64,000 bases of DNA from JAMXLO01 sp963794185. GTDB taxonomy: Bacteria; Pseudomonadota; Alphaproteobacteria; Acetobacterales; Acetobacteraceae. Positions 36,459-45,287 of this stretch are shown here, one piece after another (position 1 is the stretch's first letter; each line of letters begins with the position of its first letter). The position numbers and the translations under genes are program-made. The notes under the pieces are model-generated. The model did no database searches. It was not told the origin of the DNA and saw nothing but the letters and a program-made list of their open reading frames with translations. The stretch lies in contig CAWCDM010000144.1 in NCBI GenBank assembly GCA_963794185.1, positions 102,743 to 166,742 of the forward strand, in the 5' to 3' direction.

Positions 36459-37466
36459 TCAATGAGGTATCGGAAGCCCCTCGCGAATTTTCATCGAGTA
36501 GTCGGGATCAGCATCGGCCCGCGCTGACTTGTCATGGATCCTGGCGAGCTCGCGAAGTCTCTCGAATGGCATACTCGTATCGGTGGCACCGAGTTCGTAG
36601 GCGAGGTCGGGGAGATACCCGGAGAGCAGCACGCGGTAGTCCAGGCGCAGGTCAGGACGGAGGACGCGAATCATGCCGAACACCAGCGTGGTGCAGTTGC
36701 CGGTCAGCGTATTGTACCAGCGCGGCGTTCGCGCCAGCTCGTTGGCGTCCGCCAGGTATTCGCGCAGCAGCGCCTGTGCATACGCAGGCGGCATTCTGAG
36801 GCGATAGATGCGCACGTCCTCATCGCGCACGTTGCTGCGCACGCGCACCACATCGCGCTCGTCAGCCGCGATAATCGCCAGTTCGTATTGCCGGAAGAAC
36901 CCGGCGATCGTCGAATACGCCTCACCTTGCTCCTTGCGGGTCTCTATCGAGAAATCCAGCCTGGTGCCATCGTCGAAACCAAAACTGACGATCAGGTGGG
37001 CGATGGCCTCGCCCGCCCAGTATGACAGGAGCAGATCGACGTTGGCGACATGCGACAGGCTGTAGGTCCGCTCCTCCCACCGCTCATCGAAGTCGGTGTC
37101 GCTGCGCCAGGTGAAATTGCGCACGTTGCTGACCACAAGCCGGTCACCGTCGATTGTCGCCGTGACGCTTCGCGCGACATCGGGCGTCCAGTCCCGATCG
37201 TTTGCCGGCGTTATCGTCGCCCACCACGCGAGCACAACCGCGAACAATGCAGCATAGGCCGTCACCGCAAGCCATCGCCTGGACGCCGCAAGGCACATCA
37301 CGGTGACAAGAGCGAGGAGCAGGATCGCTCCGGCCAGCACGTCGCGAACTGGTTCGCTGGCGGCAAAGCGGAACCAGACGGCGAGCGCGGACCAACCGCC
37401 GATCAACAGGATGGCAATCGCCAGCAGCGCGAAGCCGAGCCAGCGCGACAGCCGTCTGACGATCAT
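36459..37466 (-). CDS. Inner-membrane protein with DUF4105 (putative cysteine-peptidase-like) domain
   Basis: 335 residues. Three N-terminal membrane segments can be read: FALLAIAILLIGGWSALAVW, DVLAGAILLLALVTVMCLAA and WLAVTAYAALFAVVLAWWAT. The soluble part includes NVRNFTWRSDTDFDERWEER, HLIVSFGFDDGTRLDFSIET and WYNTLTGNCTTLVFGMIRVL, where N-C-T-T holds the conserved Cys of the DUF4105/LNB family. Topology places the domain in the periplasm. Enzymatic activity unproven. Lies between the CHI-like gene and the lipase-like lipoprotein gene, same strand. Confidence 0.8.
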   Translation of the reverse strand: MIVRRLSRWLGFALLAIAILLIGGWSALAVWFRFAASEPVRDVLAGAILLLALVTVMCLAASRRWLAVTAYAALFAVVLAWWATITPANDRDWTPDVARSVTATIDGDRLVVSNVRNFTWRSDTDFDERWEERTYSLSHVANVDLLLSYWAGEAIAHLIVSFGFDDGTRLDFSIETRKEQGEAYSTIAGFFRQYELAIIAADERDVVRVRSNVRDEDVRIYRLRMPPAYAQALLREYLADANELARTPRWYNTLTGNCTTLVFGMIRVLRPDLRLDYRVLLSGYLPDLAYELGATDTSMPFERLRELARIHDKSARADADPDYSMKIREGLPIPH

Positions 37467-37530
37467 GCCCGGCCCGCCGGGCGGTCGATCCGATCAACAA
37501 CTGTGCAGTGCGCCCGGCCGCCTCGCGGTC

Positions 37531-39567
37531 TCACTGCGCAAGCCCCGCTACGTGATTGGCCGGTCGTCCGCTCGGCTGCGGACGCGGCAGAGTCGCTATG
37601 GTGCGCTGCACCTTTGCTGGCAGGCCGGCGACGACCGGCGGGCTGTCCGTCGTGGGTGCAGGCGCGCAACCCTGTGGGCAGACCTCGGCCAGGTGAAGGA
37701 GCAGGATGCGACGCACTTCGTCCACGGTGCGCGGATTGGATTGCACCGAATGGCCTGCGTTGCGGATCACCAGTTCGGATTCCACCCCATCGATGTGGGC
37801 GCTCTTGTAGGTCACGACACCGTCGTCGCCGGTCTCGAGCGGGCCTTCGCCCAGCACCGGAATGATCGAATGGGCGGCGACGTTTGGCGAGATGGGGATC
37901 GCGGCAAACGTCTGCAAAAGTGGGTTGTCGGGGGTCATCGACCACACGCTGCCGGATCCTGCCCCGGCGACGCGCCCGGCGCCCGGATTGCCGGCCATGA
38001 CTTCGCCCATCGACTTCACCAGGTCAATCGGCAGGGTGACAAGGCGCCCCAGGAGCTGACCGATCGTGGACCCGGCAACGTAGCTGCCATGCTGCGGCGT
38101 CGCGATGAAAATCACGCGTCGCACCCCTGGCAGCGGCTTGACGAACAGCGCCCTGCGCAGCCGGTCGCGGGTCTCCTCGGATACCTGTAGGTCCTCGAGC
38201 GGCTTGCTGCTGAACGCGTCCCAGAGCCGGGAGCCGCTGTCGATCACCAGCATCTTCGCCAACAAACCGCCCTGGCTGTGGCCGATCAGGACGATCTGCT
38301 TCAGCGCCGGATCCTTGCCGTCCGGATCGATATTATGGACGGTCTTTTCGATCGCCGTGCGCAATTGCAGGGCGGATAGCGGTGAGGGGTTCCCCGTGTT
38401 GTATGTGAACCACCAGAACTGGAAATGGTCCCGGATCACGGGGTCGCTTTGCAGGTCATTGACCAGATCGGCCCAGCGGCCGGAACTGGATGCCGTCCCG
38501 TGGATGAACACGACCGGGATCTGCCCGGGGCGGTACGGTTCAAGGCCATCGAGCGGTGAGCGGTCCTTGTCGAGATAGGCGCCGTTCAGGAACCCGCCAA
38601 ACTCGCTGGCCCAGATCTGCGGATCACTGAGGCCATAGGCGAATGCCGCGCTTGTATCGACCTCGAGCGGCACCGACTGCCCGCGAATCTCGACCGAACT
38701 CGGTTCGAAGGCCGGATAAACGTCGATATGGCCGGTCAGGCGTCCCTCGGCGAGGGTTTGCCGAGAGACATCCATGCGAAGCAGCGCCGTGACCGGGATC
38801 TTCACGTCGGGTGTGACCTGGAACCCTTTCTCGATCACCGCCGCTGTGGCATCCGCCGCGAGCGGAGCGCCGATCCCGCGCTGGCGATAGCGGTTCTGCA
38901 GCCCTTTGATATGCGGTTCATCGGCCGGTGTGAACGTTGCGATAGGGAGGTCGCCCCAACGGGCGCTCGCCGCATCGAACGTGACGTCGATGCTGCCGAA
39001 CGGCAGCTCGAAACCGCCAGAACGCAGATCGACCCGGGATCGATCGGCGGACGCGAACGCGGACGTGAGGCCGCGATTGTAGAGGTCGGACGCAATGCGG
39101 ACATCTGGATCGAATGCGTTGGGACGCTTTGCCGGATCGTCGGGGAACAGGAATGCGAAGGCATAAACCGACGCCGCCAGGTAATAGGGTCGCTTGCCGG
39201 TGTCCTCGGCGTGGCGGAACGACAGTTCGGCCAGGGCGAACAGCAGTTCCGGGTCCGCATTCCCAGCCGTGGCCGTGCGGTGCAGGCTGGCCAGCGCTGC
39301 CTCCGGGTCACTGGCGAACAGCGCTGTCAGGTCCCGGCGATGCAGGACGATCTGGGTGCGGTTGCTCAGATCGCCCGTCGAGATCACGTTGCTGGTCAGC
39401 TCACGCTGCACGTCACGCGGGTCGATGTGCTTGACCTCGATCGGCGTCGCGCAGCCGGCAACCAGCAGCATCAGCGCCACGCAGGCGCCGAGCACCATGC
39501 GCTGCCAGATTGGCTGGGCCGCGCCTGCCGGCTCGGCCCATCGGGACGCCACGTCAGCCTCCTTCAT
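37531..39567 (-). CDS. Lipoprotein with C-terminal alpha/beta-hydrolase (lipase-like) domain
   Basis: About 678 residues. VLGACVALMLLVAGCATPIE has a lipobox (L-V-A-G-C), so the mature protein is lipid-anchored. The first ~370 residues are an unrecognised exported region with a helical repeat-like part (ALFASDPEAALASLHRTATA). The hydrolase domain follows: IPVVFIHGTASSSGRWADLV (oxyanion H-G), QIVLIGHSQGGLLAKMLVID with nucleophile Ser, and VIFIATPQHGSYVAGSTIGQ. VIRNAGHSVQSNP near the end supplies a catalytic His. Start chosen at ATG 39567, which overlaps the upstream gene's stop by four bases; a start at the Met before VLGAC would give a normal signal length. Confidence 0.8.
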   Translation of the reverse strand: MKEADVASRWAEPAGAAQPIWQRMVLGACVALMLLVAGCATPIEVKHIDPRDVQRELTSNVISTGDLSNRTQIVLHRRDLTALFASDPEAALASLHRTATAGNADPELLFALAELSFRHAEDTGKRPYYLAASVYAFAFLFPDDPAKRPNAFDPDVRIASDLYNRGLTSAFASADRSRVDLRSGGFELPFGSIDVTFDAASARWGDLPIATFTPADEPHIKGLQNRYRQRGIGAPLAADATAAVIEKGFQVTPDVKIPVTALLRMDVSRQTLAEGRLTGHIDVYPAFEPSSVEIRGQSVPLEVDTSAAFAYGLSDPQIWASEFGGFLNGAYLDKDRSPLDGLEPYRPGQIPVVFIHGTASSSGRWADLVNDLQSDPVIRDHFQFWWFTYNTGNPSPLSALQLRTAIEKTVHNIDPDGKDPALKQIVLIGHSQGGLLAKMLVIDSGSRLWDAFSSKPLEDLQVSEETRDRLRRALFVKPLPGVRRVIFIATPQHGSYVAGSTIGQLLGRLVTLPIDLVKSMGEVMAGNPGAGRVAGAGSGSVWSMTPDNPLLQTFAAIPISPNVAAHSIIPVLGEGPLETGDDGVVTYKSAHIDGVESELVIRNAGHSVQSNPRTVDEVRRILLLHLAEVCPQGCAPAPTTDSPPVVAGLPAKVQRTIATLPRPQPSGRPANHVAGLAQ

Positions 39568-40163
39568 TTCTTGCCTGCCGCCTGTCCCATGAGCATCGCC
39601 GGGTCGAGCTTGAGGTCCCGCGGCCATTCCCGGACCCACTTGTGGATCTGATCCGGCGGGGTGAATTTTTCCGGTCTGATCTCCAAATCGCGAACATCCT
39701 GGGACTGGACTTCGGCAATCGTGTGAGCCGGCAGTGGCAGGACGATTTCCTTGGGCACCAAGCCGCCGAACATCTCCTGCACCAGCCATTGTGGGTTGGG
39801 CCGGGTCGTGTTGGCCGTGTCCGGCAGGGCCGCCTCGCGGATCCAGATGGCGTCCTTGGTTACGTTGACCACTGTGTGGTCAATCCCGAAGGCGAACATG
39901 CCCTTATCGTGAGTGCGCACCTCGGCCATTGCTTCGCCGAGCAGTTCACGGTCGAAGGAAAAGTGCGTCGTCATGCCGAGGCGCGGATGGACCTGATTGG
40001 TGAGATAGCCGACGCCATAGCCGGGCGAGTGCGCGCTGTCGATGGTGAAGGCGCCGATTACCTCCGGCGCACCCTGCTTCAAGGACCACGGCGCGGGATT
40101 ATCGACCACCATTTCGCTGACGAACACGTCCTCTATGCTTGTTGTCATTGCCGTTGTTGACAT
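39564..40163 (-). CDS. Truncated metallo-beta-lactamase-fold homologue (C-terminal half only)
   Basis: 199 residues. It aligns by eye with the C-terminal half of the MBL-fold protein at 41375-42853: EDVFVSEMVVDN vs VDVFVTELQPDT, TIDSAHSPGYGVGYL vs TIDVAHTVHYATGY, HPRLGMTTHFSFD vs EPRLAMATHLGYD, and VVNVTKDAIWIREAALPDT vs VVNVTKKAIWTRKAALPES. The N-terminal H-x-H-x-D-H half is absent and the protein begins with its own ATG at 40163, 24 bp after the CobW-type gene. It could be a decayed paralogue or a specialised metal-poor partner. The frame is intact, with diverged sequence, which favours a maintained gene. Confidence 0.7.
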   Translation of the reverse strand: MSTTAMTTSIEDVFVSEMVVDNPAPWSLKQGAPEVIGAFTIDSAHSPGYGVGYLTNQVHPRLGMTTHFSFDRELLGEAMAEVRTHDKGMFAFGIDHTVVNVTKDAIWIREAALPDTANTTRPNPQWLVQEMFGGLVPKEIVLPLPAHTIAEVQSQDVRDLEIRPEKFTPPDQIHKWVREWPRDLKLDPAMLMGQAAGKK

Positions 40164-40186
40164 TCAGCGGCCGGGATCGGACGACC

Positions 40187-41221
40187 TCACGCGACCGGTA
40201 CGGCAGTGGCCAGGCAGCGATCAAACAGCGTGTCGAGCGCGGAGGCGTCCAGCGCACCTGGCGCACCGATGGCAACGATACGCGTTCGCGGAACCTCGTC
40301 GCCCCAAACGCCGGCGAAGGACACTTCCGTCCGACGTCCGACAACCTGCAGGACCGCACGTGTCTCGGGCGCCTCAGCGGCGTGAATTATACCCTTGCAT
40401 CGATAGACCGACGCCGGAAGCTCCCGACGCACTATCTCGCGCAGCGCATCGAGCGATACGGGGCGATCGGTCTCGAAGCTCCAGGTGCTGAATGCGTTCC
40501 CGTGGTCGTGGCGGTGCCCATGATCGTGGCTTGCATGCCTGCATCCGGCATCGTCGCAACCGTGATCATGGTCGTCATGCTCATTGAACGTCGCCGTCGG
40601 GTCGAAGTGACCAACGGCAAGCAGAATCTCGAGCGGAACGTCGCAGCGGATCGCCTCCACCACACGAACACGGCCGTAGTGCTCCTCGATCCAGGCGTGC
40701 ACTTTTGCGACCTGCACCGGACCTGCCAGATCCACCTTGTTGAGGATCATCATGTCGGCGCAGGCGATCTGCAGCATCTTGAGATGAACGAGGGATGGCT
40801 GGTCCTGGTAGGCGAAGACCTGGTCGGCATCCACCACGCAGATGATGCTGTCGAGCCGTATGCGATCCCGCAATGCGTCATCCACGAACGTCATTGCGAT
40901 GCTCGATGGATCGGCGACACCGCTGGCTTCAAGTAGAACGAACTCGGGCGCTTCGGGTCGATTGACTGTACTGAGAACAGTGTCCACCAGGTCGTCGCGG
41001 ATCGTGCAGCAAACGCAGCCGTTGGCCAGGCTGATGACATCATCCTGGACTCCGACCACCAACTCAGCGTCGATGTTGATTGCGCCGAAATCGTTGACCA
41101 GAACCGCCACGCGCAGGCCGTGGTCGCCGTTCAGGATGCGATTGAGCAGGGTCGTTTTTCCTGCGCCGAGAAACCCGGTCAGGATGGTGATGGGAACCAC
41201 CTTGGCGTCAGCGAGTTCCAT
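40187..41221 (-). CDS. COG0523 (CobW/YjiA-type) GTPase, putative zinc metallochaperone
   Basis: About 344 residues from ATG 41221. Walker A in ITILTGFLGAGKTTLLNRIL, the signature C-x-C-C in ISLANGCVCCTIRDDLVDTV, VLLEASGVADPSSIAMTFVD, and the G4 motif MMILNKVDLAG. A His/Asp-rich insert (DDHDHGCDDAGCRHASHDHG and beyond) precedes the CobW C-terminal domain (SVYRCKGIIHAAEAPETRAV). Such proteins use GTP hydrolysis to hand metal, often zinc, to client enzymes. It lies between two MBL-fold genes, which suggests the client. An ATG at 41263 is an alternative start. Confidence 0.9.
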   Translation of the reverse strand: MELADAKVVPITILTGFLGAGKTTLLNRILNGDHGLRVAVLVNDFGAINIDAELVVGVQDDVISLANGCVCCTIRDDLVDTVLSTVNRPEAPEFVLLEASGVADPSSIAMTFVDDALRDRIRLDSIICVVDADQVFAYQDQPSLVHLKMLQIACADMMILNKVDLAGPVQVAKVHAWIEEHYGRVRVVEAIRCDVPLEILLAVGHFDPTATFNEHDDHDHGCDDAGCRHASHDHGHRHDHGNAFSTWSFETDRPVSLDALREIVRRELPASVYRCKGIIHAAEAPETRAVLQVVGRRTEVSFAGVWGDEVPRTRIVAIGAPGALDASALDTLFDRCLATAVPVA

Positions 41222-41374
41222 GCCGCACCTTCTTTTGGAGAGAGCCAGGGATTGGCCCGCCATCGCAGCGATGGCAGGCCACGATGGTTCGGTTCGGCGT
41301 CAGCCCGGGTTGCGTCCGCCGAGCATCTCCTCAACGTCGACCGAGTCTGCCCGTTCAGTGAACCTTTGCCGCTG

Positions 41375-42853
41375 CTAATCATCGCTGCCGAAAATCCCCT
41401 TGACCTTCGACACGATCTTTTCGCGGATCATCTTGCCGACATCGATCTTGAAGTTCGTGGGCCATACCGGATTGGGCTTGCGATAGACATCTGGCGGATA
41501 GTAGAGCCTCGCGTCGTATTCCTGATCACGCGAACCTGGCGATTCGAGGTCAGCAAGGACCCGCTTCGGATTCGGGAAGTCCACAGTGGTATGGGTGAGG
41601 CTGATGTCGAATAGCCCCATGGCTTCACGTGCCGAGGGGCGCACGAAGTTGGTGGACTCCGGCAGCGCCGCCTTGCGGGTCCAGATCGCCTTCTTCGTCA
41701 CGTTGACTACGACACCATCCGGCGCGCCGAACTGGAACAGACCGTCGTAGTGCGTGCGGACGCCCGCGACCATTTCGGGGGCCATCTCCTCATCGTAGCC
41801 TAGATGCGTGGCCATCGCGAGACGCGGCTCCACCTGCTTGAACATGTAGCCCGGTCGCGTAGTGGACCGTGTGAGCAACGTCGATCGTGGTGGTGCCGAC
41901 GATCGGCGGGATGCCGAACTTCAAGGACTGGATGTTCATGGTGTCCGGCTGCAGCTCGGTGACGAACACGTCCACGCCCTTGGAGTACTCGGCGGTGTTG
42001 GCATCCGGCCGGCCATCGCCGGTCCACACGAAGGAAAGACTGTTCCAGTCGAGGCGATAGGCCGATGCGCCGTCCTTGCCGTGGATACGACGCCAATGGC
42101 GGATCACCGCGCCGTCCTTGTCATAGCAGATGCCGTTGTCGTCCCTGTAGTCGAACTCGTTGACCTCGATCTCGAAGCCGTCGCCCATCGGAAAGAGGTT
42201 GAAGCTGTCGGTATGCCAGTGGGTCATCGCCTTCATGCCGTCGATCATGGCGTTGATGCCATCCTTGGGCGTGCGACCTGAGGGACCGGTCACGCGCAGC
42301 GGCTTCCAGCGCCCCATCCAGGCCGAGAACGCGTAGATGTAAGGCAGCTCGCCGAAGTGATCGACGTGCAGATGGGTGATGAAGATGTCGTTCACCATCT
42401 GCAGTGGGACTTGCAGGCCAACAATGTTGCGCAGGCAGCCGGGGCCGAGGTCGAAGAAGAAGCGCTTGCCGTTGCCCAGTTCGACCATGATCGCGGTGCC
42501 CGCCTGCGCGCGCGTGGGCGGCACCGGTGAACTGCCAATGAACGAGATGCGCATCTCGTCATTGCTCAGTTCCTCCATGCCCGGGAAGTAGGTGTTGGCG
42601 TTCGCCACCGAAGGCGTCGGCCGGTAGTACGGCGGCAGCGTTATGCGGTGTTCGGCCCGCCGCCGTATGGGTTCTTCACTTCGCGCATCCAGGTCATATC
42701 TTCCGCGGCATCCGCGGGGGCGGGAACTGCCGCCGCCGCTGTGGCCGCGGCGGCGGCAGCCAGCCCGCTGAATGCGTCGCGTCGGTTTACCATGGCTTCA
42801 TTCCGCGGTTCGGCAACCGGCGGTTTGCCATGTTTGGCGTTCTCTTCAGACAT
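41375..42853 (-). CDS. Tat-exported MBL-fold metallohydrolase (GntH-like), two frameshifts
   Basis: The N-terminus MSEENAKHGKPPVAEPRNEA is followed by VNRRDAFSGLAAAAAATAAA, a twin-arginine signal, and MTWMREVKNPYGGG. An indel near 42643 joins ITLPPYYRPTPSVANANTYF, and the MBL domain follows: DIFITHLHVDHFGELPYIYA has the H-x-H-x-D-H zinc motif, and FDLGPGCLRNIVGLQ the preceding strand. One extra G near 41870 leads to the C-terminus GYMFKQVEPRLAMATHLGYD. Corrected length ~490 residues. Resembles the family that includes guanitoxin-cluster GntH; activity unknown. The half-length paralogue and the CobW-type GTPase are directly downstream. Confidence 0.8.
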
Positions 42854-42928
42854 TGGTTGCTCCGTTGCAGCGGAGCGATGTTGCGCCGGACAGTTTGTCG
42901 GTCCGTCAGTAGCCGGGCGGTGGGCTGC

Positions 42929-43900
42929 TTACACGTACGCAACGCTTCCGCTGATGTAGGCGCGCGTGAACCAGGTGGATCCGCACTGGTAGAACGAGAT
43001 GTCATTCGCCTGAACCGGTGCGGCCGCGCAGGGCAATGAGGGAATGGCCGTTACGGTCGTACCCGCCGGTGCTGCCGGTGCGGCATGGACCGGTGCCGGC
43101 GCAGCGTAGACCGGAGCCGGCGTGGCAACGGCGGCCGCGGTGGCGCCCACGACGGCAGCGGTTCCGACGATTGCCGCGGTCGTGGCTACCGGCGCTGCCG
43201 CATAGCCATAGCCGGGTGCGCCATAACCAGGAGCGGCATAGCCAGGAGCGTGGTAGCTATAGGCATTCGAGGTCACGTTCGTCGCCGTGGTTTGTCTGGA
43301 CGACTGAGCGTTGCTCGCAGACGTCTGCCTGGTGTCCTGATCTGCTGCCGTCGGCCGACGCCTGCCTGGTGTCCTGATTGCTGCTGGCAGACGACTGACG
43401 GTTGCTCTGGTTGCTGCTTGTCGTGGCAGACGCATTGCTCTGTCGATTGCTCTGATTGGTGGTGGAAGTCTGCTGCCGCTCGGATGAGGCGCCCTGTCGG
43501 CTACTCTGATTCGCTGTGGACGTCTGCTGCCGTTGCCCCTGGTTTGCAGTTGACGTGCCCTGCGCCCCTTGCGCCGCCTGATCGCGCGATCCCTGGCCGC
43601 CACCGGCGCACCGCCGCCAGCCGCACCCTGGCCGCCACCTCGCTGTGCCTGCGCGCCACCGCCGCCGCCCCCACCGGAGAAGCGAGAACCTCCGCCTCCA
43701 CCGCCGCGACCGCCGCCGCCAAAGCTTCCGGAACTGGCCGGGCCCTGCTGCGAGAAACCGCCGCCGCCCCCTCCACCTCCACCGCCGCCGCCACGTCCGC
43801 CGCCACGCTGCCCCAGGGCGTCCGTCGTCAGGGCAAACACAACCGCACAAGCCAGTGCGGTGGATGCAACAGTCCGGTACAATCCAGGTCGTGTGTTCAT
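42929..43900 (-). CDS. Exported glycine-rich, Gln/Ser/Thr-repeat protein, about two frameshifts
   Basis: Signal peptide ASTALACAVVFALTTDALGQ, then a long Gly-rich tract. In the neighbouring frame the middle reads as imperfect repeats of the type QTSTANQSSRQ (for example QQTSTTNQSNRQSNASA), so the frame changes near 43590 and back near 43340. The C-terminal part is Ala/Pro/Tyr-rich (YHAPGYAAPGYGAPGYGYAA), includes a glycine-zipper-like segment (TTAAIVGTAAVVGATAAAVA), and ends DISFYQCGSTWFTRAYISGS, a short motif common at the end of such exported proteins. Probably cell-surface or periplasmic. Starts 4 bp after the DUF2092 gene. Confidence 0.6.
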   Translation of the reverse strand: MNTRPGLYRTVASTALACAVVFALTTDALGQRGGGRGGGGGGGGGGGGFSQQGPASSGSFGGGGRGGGGGGSRFSGGGGGGGAQAQRGGGQGAAGGGAPVAARDRAIRRRKGRRARQLQTRGNGSRRPQRIRVADRAPHPSGSRLPPPIRAIDRAMRLPRQAATRATVSRLPAAIRTPGRRRPTAADQDTRQTSASNAQSSRQTTATNVTSNAYSYHAPGYAAPGYGAPGYGYAAAPVATTAAIVGTAAVVGATAAAVATPAPVYAAPAPVHAAPAAPAGTTVTAIPSLPCAAAPVQANDISFYQCGSTWFTRAYISGSVAYV

Positions 43901-43903
43901 GGT

Positions 43904-44715
43904 CTATCTCCCGACCCTGCTCTGGCCGGCTTTCCCAGCCGCCGGCACCATGAAAGCGACACCCTCCGCGCCGGCGGGCGGCACGAATGTGAATGACGCC
44001 GGATCAATCGCGGGATGGAAATTCCAGTCGCGAAGCATCGCCCAGAACTGCGGCTGCCCGGTGGCCTTCTTGTAGGTCAGCACGGCCCGAAGCGGCACCG
44101 GCTCGTCGCCGCGCGCGACCCACACCTGGAAGTCAATGTCGTTGGTCCGTGCGGCAAGATGCACGGTCGGCTGATTGCCGATCGTCACCTCGTCGACCAC
44201 CGCGATCTCGGTGATGCGCTTTTGCATTTCCTCTGGCAGCGTCGTCACCAGCAGGACCGACAGAGGGATCCGCGTCTGCAGGTCCTGGACGATGTAGTAG
44301 AGAATGTCATCGACGCTGCCGGGCCGATCCAGTCGCGCAAAGATGTTCTCCCCGGGATTGAACAGGGTTACATTCTTGCCGTCGAAAAAGACCTGCTCCT
44401 TCCGTCCGTTGCCTCGTTCGATGTCGATGCGCAGGTCGTCAGGGCGGTTCAGAACGATGTGGCGAACCTCGCCGAACTCGATCTTCTGCCCCGAGTTCCT
44501 GGACCACGTCGTAACCGGCGTCCATGGTCACGGACAGACTTTGCGCCTTGGCAAGGTGGTCGGCCATGCGCGTGAGCAGCGCCTTGGCCTGGGCCGGGTC
44601 CATCGTAGCCTGGACCGGCGGTGGCGAGGACGTCTGTTGCAGCGTCTGCCGGCGCCAGGCTCGATGCCGCCATGAAGCAGGCTGCCAATACGGCGAAGTC
44701 GAATTGCGTCCCCAC
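43904..44715 (-). CDS. Exported DUF2092-family protein, two frameshifts
   Basis: Starts MGTQFDFAVLAACFMAASSL with signal peptide ending PADA. Indels near 44630 and 44495 separate it from DLRIDIERGNGRKEQVFFDG, the family's LolA-like beta core, and then EEMQKRITEIAVVDEVTIGN with QVWVARGDEPVPLRAVLTYK. Corrected ~270 residues. The fold resembles lipoprotein carriers such as LolA and LolB, but function is unknown. Adjacent to the glycine-rich gene and the small secreted gene on the same strand, so probably one operon. Confidence 0.75.
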
Positions 44716-44748
44716 GGGTGACCGCTGCGGGCATCCGCGGCCGAGCGT

Positions 44749-44994
44749 TCATCGCACGCCGGCCCTGTTCACGGGTCCGCCACGATTGACCCCGACGCCG
44801 GGCGAGGCGCCGACACCCGGCGCGCCGGCGCCCGGCGTGACACCGGCTCCCGCCGCGCCGGCGCCGGCGCCTGGGCGCGCGACGCATCCTTTCGGGACGC
44901 CAGCAGCAGTGCAATAGACGGCCGCCTCAGCAGTGCCCACCGCACCGGCCGTGGTCAGGATTGCGACGAGAGCGGCGATTATTGTCAGTTTCAC
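44749..44994 (-). CDS. Small exported Gly/Ala/Pro-rich protein
   Basis: 81 residues: signal peptide MKLTIIAALVAILTTAGAVG, then VYCTAAGVPKGCVARP with two Cys that could form a disulfide, then a GAGAPGVGASPGVGVNRGGP-type tail. A ribosome-site-like GGAGCAAC precedes the ATG. The VYCTAxGVPxGCVxRP segment recurs in small exported proteins of other alphaproteobacteria; no function is known. First gene of the minus-strand run. Confidence 0.65.
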   Translation of the reverse strand: MKLTIIAALVAILTTAGAVGTAEAAVYCTAAGVPKGCVARPGAGAGAAGAGVTPGAGAPGVGASPGVGVNRGGPVNRAGVR

Positions 44995-45139
44995 GATGTT
45001 GCTCCTGATCTAGACGAAACCTCAGTGCGCGCGCCCTCGGCCACCCGACCAGCGAACGCTTCAATCTATGGGTGTCGATCCGGTGACCCAGATTAATCCC
45101 CCTCGGGGGTTCGTTTTCCCGTTCCGCCGTCCGATTGCA

Positions 45140-45153
45140 TTGATCTGGATCAA
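45140..45153. promoter_or_regulatory. Perfect FNR/FixK-type box
   Basis: TTGATCTGGATCAA matches the consensus TTGAT-N4-ATCAA exactly. It lies between the divergent genes at 44994 (146 bp away) and 45288 (135 bp away). The 293-bp region also has CCCCCTCGGGGG at about 45099-45110. Which side is controlled cannot be decided, because no clear -10 is visible at the expected distance. Confidence 0.6.
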
Positions 45154-45287
45154 TGTGAGTTGGAAGCGTCGAGCCGGGAGGGTAACCTGCCCGTCACCCG
45201 GCACGCATGCTCACTCAGGAACGCGGCAGTTCCAGTGACCGCGCGGATATTCTACCATCGCGCCGTGCGACGGATGAGAGGTTTGCG

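Noticed and set aside
45099..45110. CCCCCTCGGGGG palindrome as an independent regulatory site
   Set aside because: It is short and GC-only, so expected by chance in this genome. It could belong to a leader hairpin, but nothing decides it.
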